64,000 nt of DNA from Capnocytophaga felis (GTDB lineage Bacteria; Bacteroidota; Bacteroidia; Flavobacteriales; Flavobacteriaceae). The DNA is taken from positions 60,380-124,379 of the forward strand of contig NZ_BLBC01000012.1 in the NCBI RefSeq assembly GCF_009684755.1, read 5' to 3'. The notes below the pieces were generated by a model. That model saw nothing but the letters and a program-made list of their open reading frames with translations. It had not been told where the DNA came from and made no database searches. Position numbers and translations under genes: made by a program. Below, in pieces: positions 41,943 through 50,502 of the stretch; within the stretch, counting starts at the first letter, position 1; every line of letters begins with the position of its first letter.

Positions 41943-44753
41943 TTAAAAAGAGATTAAAAAATCGGTTAAGGTGTCATTTTCATTAAGGTTGAGCTTTTTG
42001 CGTAAGCGATAACGAGCCGTTTCAATACCACGAATTGAAATACCTTGCATAGCAGCAATCTCTTTGGTTGAATAATTTAAGCGAATCAATACGCATAATC
42101 TTAAATCTGAGGAAGTAAGATGAGGAAATTCTGATTTTAAATTTCGGAAGAAATTCTTGTGAATCATATCAAAATTTTCTTGAAAAACCAACCATTCATC
42201 TTCTTTTGAAATGTTTTCACGGATATGTTGTATAATCGGTTTACTTTGTAATTTTGAAATCTTGTGTTCTTGCATAAAATTTTCCAAGTCGATTATTAAT
42301 TTTTTTAAAAAATCATCGTGCTTAATGTTCATCATTGTTGCTCCTGCCAAAGCTTTACTTTTGTGTTGCAGTTCTGCTTCAAGCATTTTGTTTTGTAGCT
42401 TTGTGATTTCCTTTTCTCGTCCTTCAAGAAGTTGTCCTTTTTTCTTTAGTTTGTACTTGAAATAAAAGAGAATGAGAGAGATACATAGCAAAACGCTAAT
42501 ACACACATATATGACAGAAGCCACAGCGGACTTGTACCAAGGAGTAGTTATCTTGAAAGGAATTTCAATTTCGGAAAGTTTATTTCCCAAATTATCAGTA
42601 ACTTTTGCTTTTAACATATATTCTCCTTGTGGGAGGTTTTGGTAGCTAACTTTGAAATCGGTTGAAGACTTGTTCCAGTGTCTGTCATAATTTTTTAAAT
42701 AATACGTCAGTTGTGGAGATTCTTTTGAAAAATGCGGATATGTGAAATTAAAAACTAAACTATTTTGGTTGTAATCTATTGATAAAAAGGAATCTAAATC
42801 TTCAAGGTTAAATCTGTCTAACTTACGGTTGTAAGAGCCTATTGACTTAAGAGAGAGTTTATAAGGATTTACTTTTTCAGCTTTGGCAGGATTGTACTTT
42901 GCAATACATCCGTTAAGGCAAAAGAAAGATTCGCTTTTTTCACTCACGAAAACGGTAGCACGTTCTTCGTTAGAAGGTTTTTTCAAACTTTTGAAAGCAA
43001 TTTTGTCTTTAATTTGGTATTTTCCATTTTCATACAAAACTAAATAATAATTTTTGTCGGTGATGAACCAAAATAAATCATTGTTGATGGGGATTATTTT
43101 ATGGGTTTTTGCAAGGCTGTTTAGGTTTTGGTTTAATGATTTGCACGCAATGATATTTTGTTTTTCTTCGTCATATATGTAGAATTGATTTCCATCGGTA
43201 AAAATGATTTTCCCTCTGATTTTCAGTAATCTAAATATGCCTGATTCTTTCTTTGTCTCAAAATGATTGTATAATTTAATTTTCTTGATTTTTTTTAAAT
43301 CTTCTTCCAGTTCAATGTGATATACGCCTTTATGAACGTGGTCAGCCCAGATGTTTCCCGCGTGGTCTATTTCAATATGTTTAATTAAATCCGAAAAACC
43401 TTCAACTATATGGGAATCAATCCATTCTCCATTTGTAGCCTTTTTATAAACCGTTAGAAAAGTGTACGAAGAACCAATCAAAACTTCCTGTCCGTGGATA
43501 ATCCCTTTTTTAATATCCATTCCTCCAACTCCCACATTTTTAAGTAGTTGCAGTTTATTATTGCTGATGACAGAAATCCCTTTGTTGTGCCCTACAAAAA
43601 GCTGATTATCAAATCTTTTTACAAACCAAATCTGTTGGTTGAAATCAGGGATTTTTCGTATGGAATTTTCACTTAAAAAGTAAAGACCCTTGTTTGATGC
43701 CAAGTAGATTTTCCCTTCAAAAAACTCCATATCTTCTACTAATTCAATGTCCGAAAGTAAGTTAAAGAAAGATAATTTCGATTGAGTTTCTATGTGTGAA
43801 ATTCCATTGTCAAGAGCAACCCAAATATTTTTTTCTGAGTCCTCATACAACCCCAGAACGGTATTATTATTCAGTCCGTTTGATTTGTCAATATTCCAAA
43901 TTCCTTTTCTGTCTTCGAAGTTTATAGCAAAAATACCTTTGTTTAAGCTGCCTAAAATCAGTGTAGTATCAGAGGTTTTTAAAGCTCTATTTAAGGAAAT
44001 TTTCTTGAATTGTTCATCAAAATCTGTTTTGAAAGGTTTGATTTCTTTGTTTTCAGGGTCGTAAATGAACAATCCGTTCCTAATTGTGATTAAAATTAAC
44101 TTTTCCTTTCGTGGAAAAACGCCTATGATGTGGTCAAAGTTTATTTTTTCTTTTTCAATGATGGGGATTGGTGTATTTTCGTTATCCAATTTGTAAAAAT
44201 CATCATTAATTCCTTGCATATATAATGTTCCATTAACAGAATACATCCCAAATGGAGCAGGTTGCGGTTTAAAAGCCGTTATTTTTTTTCCGTCAAAAGT
44301 AAAATAGGAAGAAAATGTTTGAAAATAAATAACTTCTTTGTGTTTGAATATTTTCCAAACTTCGTCATTTTGAAATTTGTAATTTGGTACTTTTTCTTTT
44401 AGAGAGGTGTATTTCATTGTACCGCGTGCACTTTGTTCAAAATAACCAAATTCTTCAAACGAACCTACATAAATACGGTTTTTGTCTATAAAAATGGAAC
44501 GAGCAATTTTTTTCTCAGGTAAGTAATGTAATTCCCATTCAGTTCCATTGAATGATAAAACCCCTTGGTTATTAGCTGTGTATATAATTCCGTTTGAATC
44601 CTGTGTGATGTCCCAATTCTGTGTGCCTGCATTGTATTCTTTCTGTAAATAACTATGTACGGGAGGAACAAACGGAAGTTTACTCATTTGTGCAAACGAA
44701 ACCGAATCCACTAAAGCGGAGAAAAATAGTAGAATTAGTAAATGTTGCTTCAT
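41943..44753 (-). CDS. Membrane-spanning PUL regulator: beta-propeller, Y_Y_Y domain, LuxR-type HTH, no kinase
   Basis: 936 residues. A signal sequence is followed by a long periplasmic part of beta-propeller repeats (NQGVLSFNGTEWELHYLP, DNGISHIETQSKLSFF), a Y_Y_Y domain (LKNYDRHWNKSSTDFKVSYQNL, about 690-735), one transmembrane helix (about 745-768), a coiled coil with many Lys/Glu, and a C-terminal helix-turn-helix (LTSSDLRLCVLIRLNYSTKEIAAMQGISIRGIE, split here only in description). The sensor half equals that of hybrid two-component PUL sensors, but histidine kinase, receiver and AraC domains are all missing. It is thus a one-component membrane regulator, probably for susCD just downstream. 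Confidence 0.87.
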   Translation of the reverse strand: MKQHLLILLFFSALVDSVSFAQMSKLPFVPPVHSYLQKEYNAGTQNWDITQDSNGIIYTANNQGVLSFNGTEWELHYLPEKKIARSIFIDKNRIYVGSFEEFGYFEQSARGTMKYTSLKEKVPNYKFQNDEVWKIFKHKEVIYFQTFSSYFTFDGKKITAFKPQPAPFGMYSVNGTLYMQGINDDFYKLDNENTPIPIIEKEKINFDHIIGVFPRKEKLILITIRNGLFIYDPENKEIKPFKTDFDEQFKKISLNRALKTSDTTLILGSLNKGIFAINFEDRKGIWNIDKSNGLNNNTVLGLYEDSEKNIWVALDNGISHIETQSKLSFFNLLSDIELVEDMEFFEGKIYLASNKGLYFLSENSIRKIPDFNQQIWFVKRFDNQLFVGHNKGISVISNNKLQLLKNVGVGGMDIKKGIIHGQEVLIGSSYTFLTVYKKATNGEWIDSHIVEGFSDLIKHIEIDHAGNIWADHVHKGVYHIELEEDLKKIKKIKLYNHFETKKESGIFRLLKIRGKIIFTDGNQFYIYDEEKQNIIACKSLNQNLNSLAKTHKIIPINNDLFWFITDKNYYLVLYENGKYQIKDKIAFKSLKKPSNEERATVFVSEKSESFFCLNGCIAKYNPAKAEKVNPYKLSLKSIGSYNRKLDRFNLEDLDSFLSIDYNQNSLVFNFTYPHFSKESPQLTYYLKNYDRHWNKSSTDFKVSYQNLPQGEYMLKAKVTDNLGNKLSEIEIPFKITTPWYKSAVASVIYVCISVLLCISLILFYFKYKLKKKGQLLEGREKEITKLQNKMLEAELQHKSKALAGATMMNIKHDDFLKKLIIDLENFMQEHKISKLQSKPIIQHIRENISKEDEWLVFQENFDMIHKNFFRNLKSEFPHLTSSDLRLCVLIRLNYSTKEIAAMQGISIRGIETARYRLRKKLNLNENDTLTDFLISF

Positions 44754-44786
44754 TGTTCTTTTAAAGTTTACTATTCTCGGACTCTA

Positions 44787-44820
44787 CAAAAATACAAAAA
44801 CATTTTGTAAAAATTAGCAA
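44787..44820 (-). promoter_or_regulatory. Promoter of the PUL regulator gene
   Basis: On the minus strand: TTG at 44818-44820, 23-bp spacer, TATTTTTG at 44787-44794, 34 bp before the ATG at 44753. Confidence 0.5.
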
Positions 44821-44902
44821 GATGAATGTTGCGGACAAATAAATTTTTCGGAAGTTAGTGTATAAAAAAGTTTAAATGTATAGCGTGATTTTTTCAAAAT
44901 AA

Positions 44903-44933
44903 TTTGGTTTTTTGAAAAAAATGTGTATCTTTG
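44903..44933 (+). promoter_or_regulatory. Promoter of the beta-barrel protein gene
   Basis: TTTG at 44903-44906, 19-bp spacer, TATCTTTG at 44926-44933: a full consensus match, 28 bp before the ATG at 44962. Confidence 0.72.
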
Positions 44934-44961
44934 CAAAGGTAAAACAATTAAATATTAACAA

Positions 44962-45531
44962 ATGAAGAAATTTATTTTAGGAGTTGCTCTTGTATTAGGA
45001 GCAGTAATTTTTAACAATGCGAATGCACAAATCCAAAAAGGAAACTGGATGGTAGGTGGTCAGGTGGCTAATATGAAATTCACTAACGGATTGAATATTC
45101 ATTTGACTCCTCAGGCTGGTTATTTTGTAGCCGATAACTTCGTAGTGGGCGGACTTGTAGATTTAAATGTGTTTAAAGTGAAGGGTTCAAGCGATACACA
45201 AACTAACTGGAATGTAGGTGGTTTTGGACGTTACTATGTAGGTAAAGATCATCTAAATCTTTTGAAAAACGGACGTTTCTTCGGAGAAGGAAGTTTTGGT
45301 TTTGGAGGAAATAATTCAAGTTCAGGAAGCACTACTAATGGTGTGGATTTGGGAATAGGAGCTGGTTATGCTTACTTCATTACACGTAATGTAAGTTTGG
45401 ACGCTATGCTTAAATTCAATGCTGTTGTAGGTGGAGGAAACACAAGCGGACAAGGAGATTTAGGACTAAGAATTGGTTTCCAAATTTTCCTTCCTACTTC
45501 AAAAGTGAAAGCTGCTTTGAATGACAAATAA
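44962..45531 (+). CDS. Outer membrane beta-barrel protein
   Basis: 189 residues. Signal peptide MKKFILGVALVLGAVIFNNANA, then alternating hydrophobic strands with GWMVGGQ-like turns (GNWMVGGQVANMKF, YFVADNFVVGGLVDLNVF, GRYYVGKDHLNLL), as in eight-stranded OmpA/OmpX-like 'outer membrane beta-barrel' proteins. The strong consensus promoter and good terminator suggest high expression. Function unknown. Confidence 0.83.
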   Translation: MKKFILGVALVLGAVIFNNANAQIQKGNWMVGGQVANMKFTNGLNIHLTPQAGYFVADNFVVGGLVDLNVFKVKGSSDTQTNWNVGGFGRYYVGKDHLNLLKNGRFFGEGSFGFGGNNSSSGSTTNGVDLGIGAGYAYFITRNVSLDAMLKFNAVVGGGNTSGQGDLGLRIGFQIFLPTSKVKAALNDK

Positions 45532-45559
45532 GATAATAAGTAGCTCTGAAAAAGAGTAA

Positions 45560-45595
45560 AACAATTGCCCGATTATGATTAATCGGGCAATTGTT
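45560..45595. terminator. Bidirectional terminator between the beta-barrel and GHMP kinase genes
   Basis: Perfect 16-bp stem (45560-45575 with 45580-45595), 4-nt loop TGAT, T-rich tail; genes converge here. Confidence 0.83.
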
Positions 45596-45609
45596 ATTTT
45601 TAAAATTAA

Positions 45610-46506
45610 TTATGATAGAATCATTTCGTTATAAGAAATAATCGTTGAAAAACCTTTGGCTGAAAAATATTCTTTTACGTATGAAGCCTCACCCACAGCC
45701 AGCACAAAATCTCCGCCCCAAGCTCCCAGACTTTTTACAGTCCCCTTAAAGTACGGAAATTCCAAGCTTCTAACAGTAGGAATGTCCAGAAAATTAGCTA
45801 AAATTTCTTCGTGTTGCTCCAATAAGGTACAAAATTCTTTTTCGGAAGGAAACCGTAAAAGCTCTTCGGTAATTTCGGTGAGTTGGGAGCAAAGTTTTGC
45901 CTTGCCTTTTTTGATGGTTTTGTAATGTGTAATGCCTTCTTTACTATTTTGTTTTCTGTTTAAATGTATAAAAAATAGTTTATTACTAAAAGAAGGATGG
46001 AAGTTTATGGGATAAGTTTTTGGCTTTCCTGCTTCTAACTTGTACAAAATGGGCGTGTTGTGTTTTGCACAGGCGATATCATATCCGCTTCCTCCAAAGC
46101 TTCTGAATAACAACTCAAACGGACAAACTTCAGCCCATTGTGCAATGTTGTTAATCAGTGTAGAAGAAGAGCCCAATCCCCAATTTCGTTCAAATTCCAA
46201 ATGCGTTTGAGCCAAGCAATTATTCATTTTTTTTAAAAACGAAGGGTTCATTTCACTCGCTACTTTCAAAATTTTCTTTAAGGTATCAACAATTGGAATG
46301 AATTTAACGTTATTTGTTTCCAAGTTTTGAGTTTCGAACCAAATTTTGTTATGAACATCGTAGCTTTTCCAAGTAAATCCATCTGTTTGAGGAATGATAT
46401 TTAATGTTTGTCCTTGTTTTGTGGGTAAGGCAAGGCTCAAAGCTCCGTCTAAAACAGCATATTCACCTGTAATTAAAAGCTTTCCGTTACTGCGGTATGT
46501 TTCCAT
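45610..46506 (-). CDS. GYDIA-family GHMP kinase (mevalonate kinase-like)
   Basis: 298 residues, GHMP kinase fold. The N-terminus YRSNGKLLITGEYAVLDGALSLALPT is the sugar/mevalonate-kinase type start; the phosphate loop is WGLGSSSTLI, and FGGSGYDIACAKHNTPI contains the GYDIA word after which this Bacteroidota family is named. GAWGGDFVLAV is the C-terminal GHMP motif. The likely pathway is mevalonate-dependent isoprenoid synthesis, but the substrate is not proven and the other pathway genes are outside the window. Confidence 0.85.
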   Translation of the reverse strand: METYRSNGKLLITGEYAVLDGALSLALPTKQGQTLNIIPQTDGFTWKSYDVHNKIWFETQNLETNNVKFIPIVDTLKKILKVASEMNPSFLKKMNNCLAQTHLEFERNWGLGSSSTLINNIAQWAEVCPFELLFRSFGGSGYDIACAKHNTPILYKLEAGKPKTYPINFHPSFSNKLFFIHLNRKQNSKEGITHYKTIKKGKAKLCSQLTEITEELLRFPSEKEFCTLLEQHEEILANFLDIPTVRSLEFPYFKGTVKSLGAWGGDFVLAVGEASYVKEYFSAKGFSTIISYNEMILS

Positions 46507-46564
46507 TTTTTAGAAAATTTTGTTGATTTGAAGTTTTTAAACTTTTTAAATTACGTTTTTTTTG

Positions 46565-46572
46565 TACTTTTG
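46565..46572 (+). promoter_or_regulatory. -7 promoter box upstream of pdxA
   Basis: TACTTTTG (TAnnTTTG) on the plus strand, 127 bp before the pdxA ATG, implying a leader of about 120 nt. Confidence 0.4.
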
Positions 46573-46699
46573 TTCCCTTGTATTCCACAAATATATAAAA
46601 TACACGGAATATAATACTTTTTAGAACTATGTATTGCATTTCTTTTTGTTTAATAAATTGATTATTAATTAATAAGAAAGTGATAAAAAATGCGTTTTT

Positions 46700-47749
46700 A
46701 TGAAAGATAATTTGGTAAAAGTGGGAATCTCCATTGGTGATATGAATGGAGTAGGGTTGGAAGTAATTCTTAAAACATTTGAAGATTCAAAGATGTTGGA
46801 GTTGTGTACGCCAATTATTTTTGCGTCAAATAAAACGGTTTCTTTTCAGCGAAAATATTTTAATGTAAACACAAATTTTCAAGGAATTGATAAAATCGAA
46901 AATGCAATACCTGGAAAGCTTAACGTGCTGAATTGCTGGAAAGAATCTCCCAATGTAACCTTTGGTCAAGTTACGGAAGATGGAGGAAAATACGCCTTTA
47001 TTTCTTTGAAAAAAGCAGTTGAAGCCTTAAAAGAAGGTTTGATTGATGTGTTAGTAACCGCTCCGATTAACAAAAATAATATTCAGTCAGAGGAATTTAA
47101 CTTTCCCGGACATACGGATTATTTAGCAAAGGAATTGGAAGGGCAAAGCTTGATGTTTATGGTAAGTGAGGGGCTTAGGGTAGGGCTTTTTACTGACCAC
47201 GTTCCGCTTAAAGATGTTAGTTCACATATTACGGAAGACCTTATTTTTAATAAAATACGTTTAATGAACGAATCATTGAAAAAGGATTTTCGTTTGCAAC
47301 GTCCTAAGATTGCTGTGCTGGGGCTCAATCCTCATTGTGGCGATGGAGGAGTAATTGGTTCGGAAGATGATGAGGTTATTCGTCCGGCATTGAGAAAATT
47401 ATTTGAAGAAGACATTTTGGTTTTTGGACCATTTTCTGCCGATAGTTTTTTTGGAACACAAAATTATTGCAATTACGATGCAGTAATAGCACCATATCAC
47501 GACCAAGGATTAATCCCTTTTAAAACGCTATCTTTTGGAAATGGAGTGAATTACACTGCAGGGCTCAGCAAGGTACGCACTTCGCCCGACCACGGAACGG
47601 CTTATGAAATTGCAGGGAAAGGCATTGCTGATGCAGATTCGTTTCGGCACGCAGTTTTTATGGCAATTGATGTTTTTAGAAATAGACTTGAGTATGATTC
47701 ATTGATGGAAAATCCTCTAAAAACAAAAATTTTAGAAGCAGAGAAATAG
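46700..47749 (+). CDS. pdxA: 4-hydroxythreonine-4-phosphate dehydrogenase
   Basis: NAD-dependent enzyme of DXP-dependent pyridoxal phosphate synthesis, 349 residues. GISIGDMNGVGLEVILK begins the fold; the metal-binding His residues appear in FPGHTDYLAK, in the segment NPHCGDGGVIGSEDDE and in YHDQGLIPFKTLSFGNGVNYTAGL, and SPDHGTAYEIAGKG closes the active site. The gene runs alone toward atpB. Nothing unusual. Confidence 0.96.
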   Translation: MKDNLVKVGISIGDMNGVGLEVILKTFEDSKMLELCTPIIFASNKTVSFQRKYFNVNTNFQGIDKIENAIPGKLNVLNCWKESPNVTFGQVTEDGGKYAFISLKKAVEALKEGLIDVLVTAPINKNNIQSEEFNFPGHTDYLAKELEGQSLMFMVSEGLRVGLFTDHVPLKDVSSHITEDLIFNKIRLMNESLKKDFRLQRPKIAVLGLNPHCGDGGVIGSEDDEVIRPALRKLFEEDILVFGPFSADSFFGTQNYCNYDAVIAPYHDQGLIPFKTLSFGNGVNYTAGLSKVRTSPDHGTAYEIAGKGIADADSFRHAVFMAIDVFRNRLEYDSLMENPLKTKILEAEK

Positions 47750-47902
47750 TTATTAAAACAGTAAAATTAAGAATAATTTTAAATAGATGTTTTTTTGACT
47801 TTTAATAATTCTTTTTTCTTTAATAATCAATTTGTTACAGATATTAACATTTGATGTTTGAAAAAAATATTCTGAAAATTTTCTTAATTCCGTCTGAAAA
47901 TG

Positions 47903-47910
47903 TAAATTTG
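47903..47910 (+). promoter_or_regulatory. -7 promoter box for the atp operon
   Basis: TAAATTTG (TAnnTTTG), 43 bp before the atpB ATG at 47954. No -33 TTG at standard spacing. Confidence 0.5.
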
Positions 47911-47953
47911 CCGAATTAAGAAAAATATTGTACTGTACTTTTATTAAACCATA

Positions 47954-49024
47954 ATGATAACAAGGAACATAATTCAACATTTTATTTTATCTTTATTATT
48001 TTTTCTGCCTTTTCAAGGATTTTCTGCTGAAACTAAGGAGGGAGAGTCTTTTGATCCTGTGGGAATGATTATGCATCACATTGCTGATTCACACGAATTT
48101 CATATTTATGGAGAAGGAGAGTCTTCAATTTCATTGCCACTTCCGGTTATTCTTTGGACGGAAAACGGATTAGTAACATTTATGTCAAGTGAGTTTCATC
48201 ACGATAACGAAGGTAAGGTAATAGTTGAACGTAACGGAATGAAATTCGCTCGTTTTCACGAAGAAATTTTCTATACAAATGTTGACGGAACGCTTAATTT
48301 TGATGAAACTGGTCACGTAACTAATAATCGTCCGTGGAATTTTTCAATTACAAAGAACGTATTTTCAATGATTTTGGTTTCATTGTTATTGTTGGCAGTT
48401 TTCATCCCGATGGCAAAATCTTACAAAAAGAATCAAAGAGCTCCGAAGGGTGTTACGGCTTTCTTGGAACCGATAGTTCTTTTTGTGCGTGATGACATTG
48501 CTATTCCTCAGATAGGAGAGAAAAAGTATGTCCGTTATATGCCTTATTTATTGACGATTTTCTTTCTGATTTGGTTCGGAAATCTTTTTGGATTGATTCC
48601 TTTCTTCCCGTTTGCAGGCACTTTAACTAATGATATATTGTTTACCGGATTTTTGGCGGTGGTAACCTTTTTGGTAACATTGTTTAGTAGTAATAAAAAT
48701 TATTGGAAACATATTTTTGCTACTCCCGGCGTTCCTGTTTGGTTATCTCCAATTATGATTCCTGTTGAGATTTTAGGAATGTTCACCAAGCCATTTGCGT
48801 TGATGGTGCGTTTGTTTGCTAACATTACAGCAGGTCACATCATTATTTTGAGTTTAGTGTCTTTAATTTTTATATTTAAAACGCTTGCGGTGTCGCCAGT
48901 GTCTGTAGCTTTTGCTTTATTTATCAATGTATTGGAATTATTAGTTGCAGTTTTACAGGCTTATGTATTTACCTTGTTGTCAGCTTTGTTTATAGGACAG
49001 GCAGTTGAAGAGGAGCATCATTAA
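47954..49024 (+). CDS. atpB: F1Fo ATP synthase subunit a
   Basis: Stator membrane subunit forming the proton half-channels. 356 residues: a signal-like N-terminus and a ~130-residue periplasmic extension with His-rich MIMHHIADSHEFHIYGEGE, as is usual in Bacteroidota, precede the membrane core. The essential Arg is in FALMVRLFANITAGHIIIL. The last helix ends AVLQAYVFTLLSALFIGQAV. First gene of the operon; no atpI or atpZ is directly upstream. Confidence 0.96.
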   Translation: MITRNIIQHFILSLLFFLPFQGFSAETKEGESFDPVGMIMHHIADSHEFHIYGEGESSISLPLPVILWTENGLVTFMSSEFHHDNEGKVIVERNGMKFARFHEEIFYTNVDGTLNFDETGHVTNNRPWNFSITKNVFSMILVSLLLLAVFIPMAKSYKKNQRAPKGVTAFLEPIVLFVRDDIAIPQIGEKKYVRYMPYLLTIFFLIWFGNLFGLIPFFPFAGTLTNDILFTGFLAVVTFLVTLFSSNKNYWKHIFATPGVPVWLSPIMIPVEILGMFTKPFALMVRLFANITAGHIIILSLVSLIFIFKTLAVSPVSVAFALFINVLELLVAVLQAYVFTLLSALFIGQAVEEEHH

Positions 49025-49089
49025 CAGTTACACAGATTTGAAGATTTTTTATAATTATATATTTTTTATTAACACTTAATTTTTTTATT

Positions 49090-49296
49090 ATGACTTTAGC
49101 TTTAGGAGGAATTGGGGCTGCTATTGCAGCTTTAGCAGCAGGTTTCGGTATTGGTAAAATTGGAGCAGCCGCAATGGAAGGTATTGCTCGTCAGCCAGAA
49201 GCTGCTTCAAAAATTCAAACAGCTATGATTATCGCTGCCGCTCTTATTGAGGGTGTTGCCCTTTTTGCTGTGGTAGTTGCGTTAATCGCGAAGTAA
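49090..49296 (+). CDS. atpE: F1Fo ATP synthase subunit c
   Basis: 68 residues, two transmembrane helices joined by the polar loop RQPE. The ion-carrying Glu lies in the second helix (AALIEGVALFAVV). The Ser/Thr that would coordinate sodium next to it are absent (Gly-Val follow), so proton coupling is expected. A terminator-like hairpin directly follows. Confidence 0.96.
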   Translation: MTLALGGIGAAIAALAAGFGIGKIGAAAMEGIARQPEAASKIQTAMIIAAALIEGVALFAVVVALIAK

Positions 49297-49304
49297 TTAA
49301 AATC

Positions 49305-49343
49305 AAAAATCATCTTGCAACGGTTGGTTGCAAGGTGGTTTTT
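49305..49343 (+). terminator. Intra-operon hairpin with T run between atpE and atpF
   Basis: 17-bp stem (49305-49321 with 49327-49343, two G-U pairs) with loop GGTTG and a 3' T run. As a partial terminator or RNA stabiliser it would raise atpE relative to downstream genes, matching the need for about ten or more c subunits per enzyme. Confidence 0.68.
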
Positions 49344-49387
49344 ATGTAAAAAAGAAATCTAATCACTAAATAAATATTTTTTAAATA

Positions 49388-49879
49388 ATGAATTTTACAC
49401 ATCCTGAAAGTTTCTTGTTTTGGGCAACTGTGATTTTTATCATTTTGCTTTTTTTGTTGTCAAAATTCGCTTGGAAACCAATCCTTTCGGCAGTTAAACA
49501 ACGTGAAGATTCCATCAACAGTGCATTGGACGCCGCCGAAGAAGCTCGTAAGCAAATGGCGAACCTTAAAGCTGACAATGAGCGTTTGCTTGCTGAGGCA
49601 CGTGCCGAGCGTGATGCAATGCTCAAAGAAGCGAAAGAATTGAAAGACAAAATCGTTGCTGAAGCAAAAGAAGAGGCTCAAAAAGAAGGTCAAAAGCTAA
49701 TTGAACAAGCCAGACAAACTATTGATTCTGAGAAAAAAGTGGCTGTGGCTCAGCTCAAAGACCAAGTAGCTTCTCTGTCTATCGAAATTGCTGAAAAAGT
49801 AATGAGAAGTGAGCTTTCTGACCAGAAGAAGCAAACCGCCCTAATTGATGAATATTTAAAAGGAGCTACTTTAAATTAA
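49388..49879 (+). CDS. atpF: F1Fo ATP synthase subunit b
   Basis: 163 residues: one N-terminal transmembrane helix (FLFWATVIFIILLFLLSKFAW) followed by a long charged coiled-coil helix rich in Ala, Glu and Lys (EEARKQMANLKADNERLLAEA), the peripheral stalk. No duplicate b' gene is present. Confidence 0.95.
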   Translation: MNFTHPESFLFWATVIFIILLFLLSKFAWKPILSAVKQREDSINSALDAAEEARKQMANLKADNERLLAEARAERDAMLKEAKELKDKIVAEAKEEAQKEGQKLIEQARQTIDSEKKVAVAQLKDQVASLSIEIAEKVMRSELSDQKKQTALIDEYLKGATLN

Positions 49880-49885
49880 GAAAAT

Positions 49886-50434
49886 ATGTACGGATTTAGA
49901 GTAGCTAACAGATACGCAAAAGCACTTTTGGAATATGCCTTACAGCAAAATTCTGCTGAAAGAGTATTTCAGGATATGACTTTGATTCACAAAACGATAA
50001 GTGCAAACAAGGAGCTGGGTCATCTCTTAGATTCTCCTATTGTAAAAACCGTTGTGAAGAAAAATGTTTTGGAAAAAATTTTTGTGGACATCTCTCCTGA
50101 GGTACGCAGATTATTTAAATTACTGATTGAAAATAGACGTTTGTCTATTTTAAATCAGGTTGCTCAAAAGTTTATAATTCAGTATGATGGACATAAAAAT
50201 AACAAAACGGCAATCGTAACAACAGCAGTTCCTCTTACTGAAACTATGAGAAGTGAGGTACTTCGTAAGATTGAAAGTTTGACACAAAATAGAAATATTA
50301 CTCTTGAAAATAAGGTAGATGAAAATATCATTGGAGGGTTTATTCTTCGTATAGGAGATATTCAGTACAATGCGAGTATTGCCTATAAACTGAATAAACT
50401 AAAACAAGATTTTCAAGAAAAACTTTTTGCTTAA
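49886..50434 (+). CDS. atpH: F1Fo ATP synthase subunit delta
   Basis: 182 residues; the N-terminal six-helix domain starts RVANRYAKALLEYALQQN and the C-terminal signature region is IIGGFILRIGDIQYNASIAYKLNKLK. Connects the peripheral stalk to F1. Six bp after atpF. Confidence 0.95.
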   Translation: MYGFRVANRYAKALLEYALQQNSAERVFQDMTLIHKTISANKELGHLLDSPIVKTVVKKNVLEKIFVDISPEVRRLFKLLIENRRLSILNQVAQKFIIQYDGHKNNKTAIVTTAVPLTETMRSEVLRKIESLTQNRNITLENKVDENIIGGFILRIGDIQYNASIAYKLNKLKQDFQEKLFA

Positions 50435-50502
50435 TTGTAAACATTTTGCAATTAACATTACTAAAAATGATTTTTTATTATTAAAAGATATAACTTTAAG
50501 AA

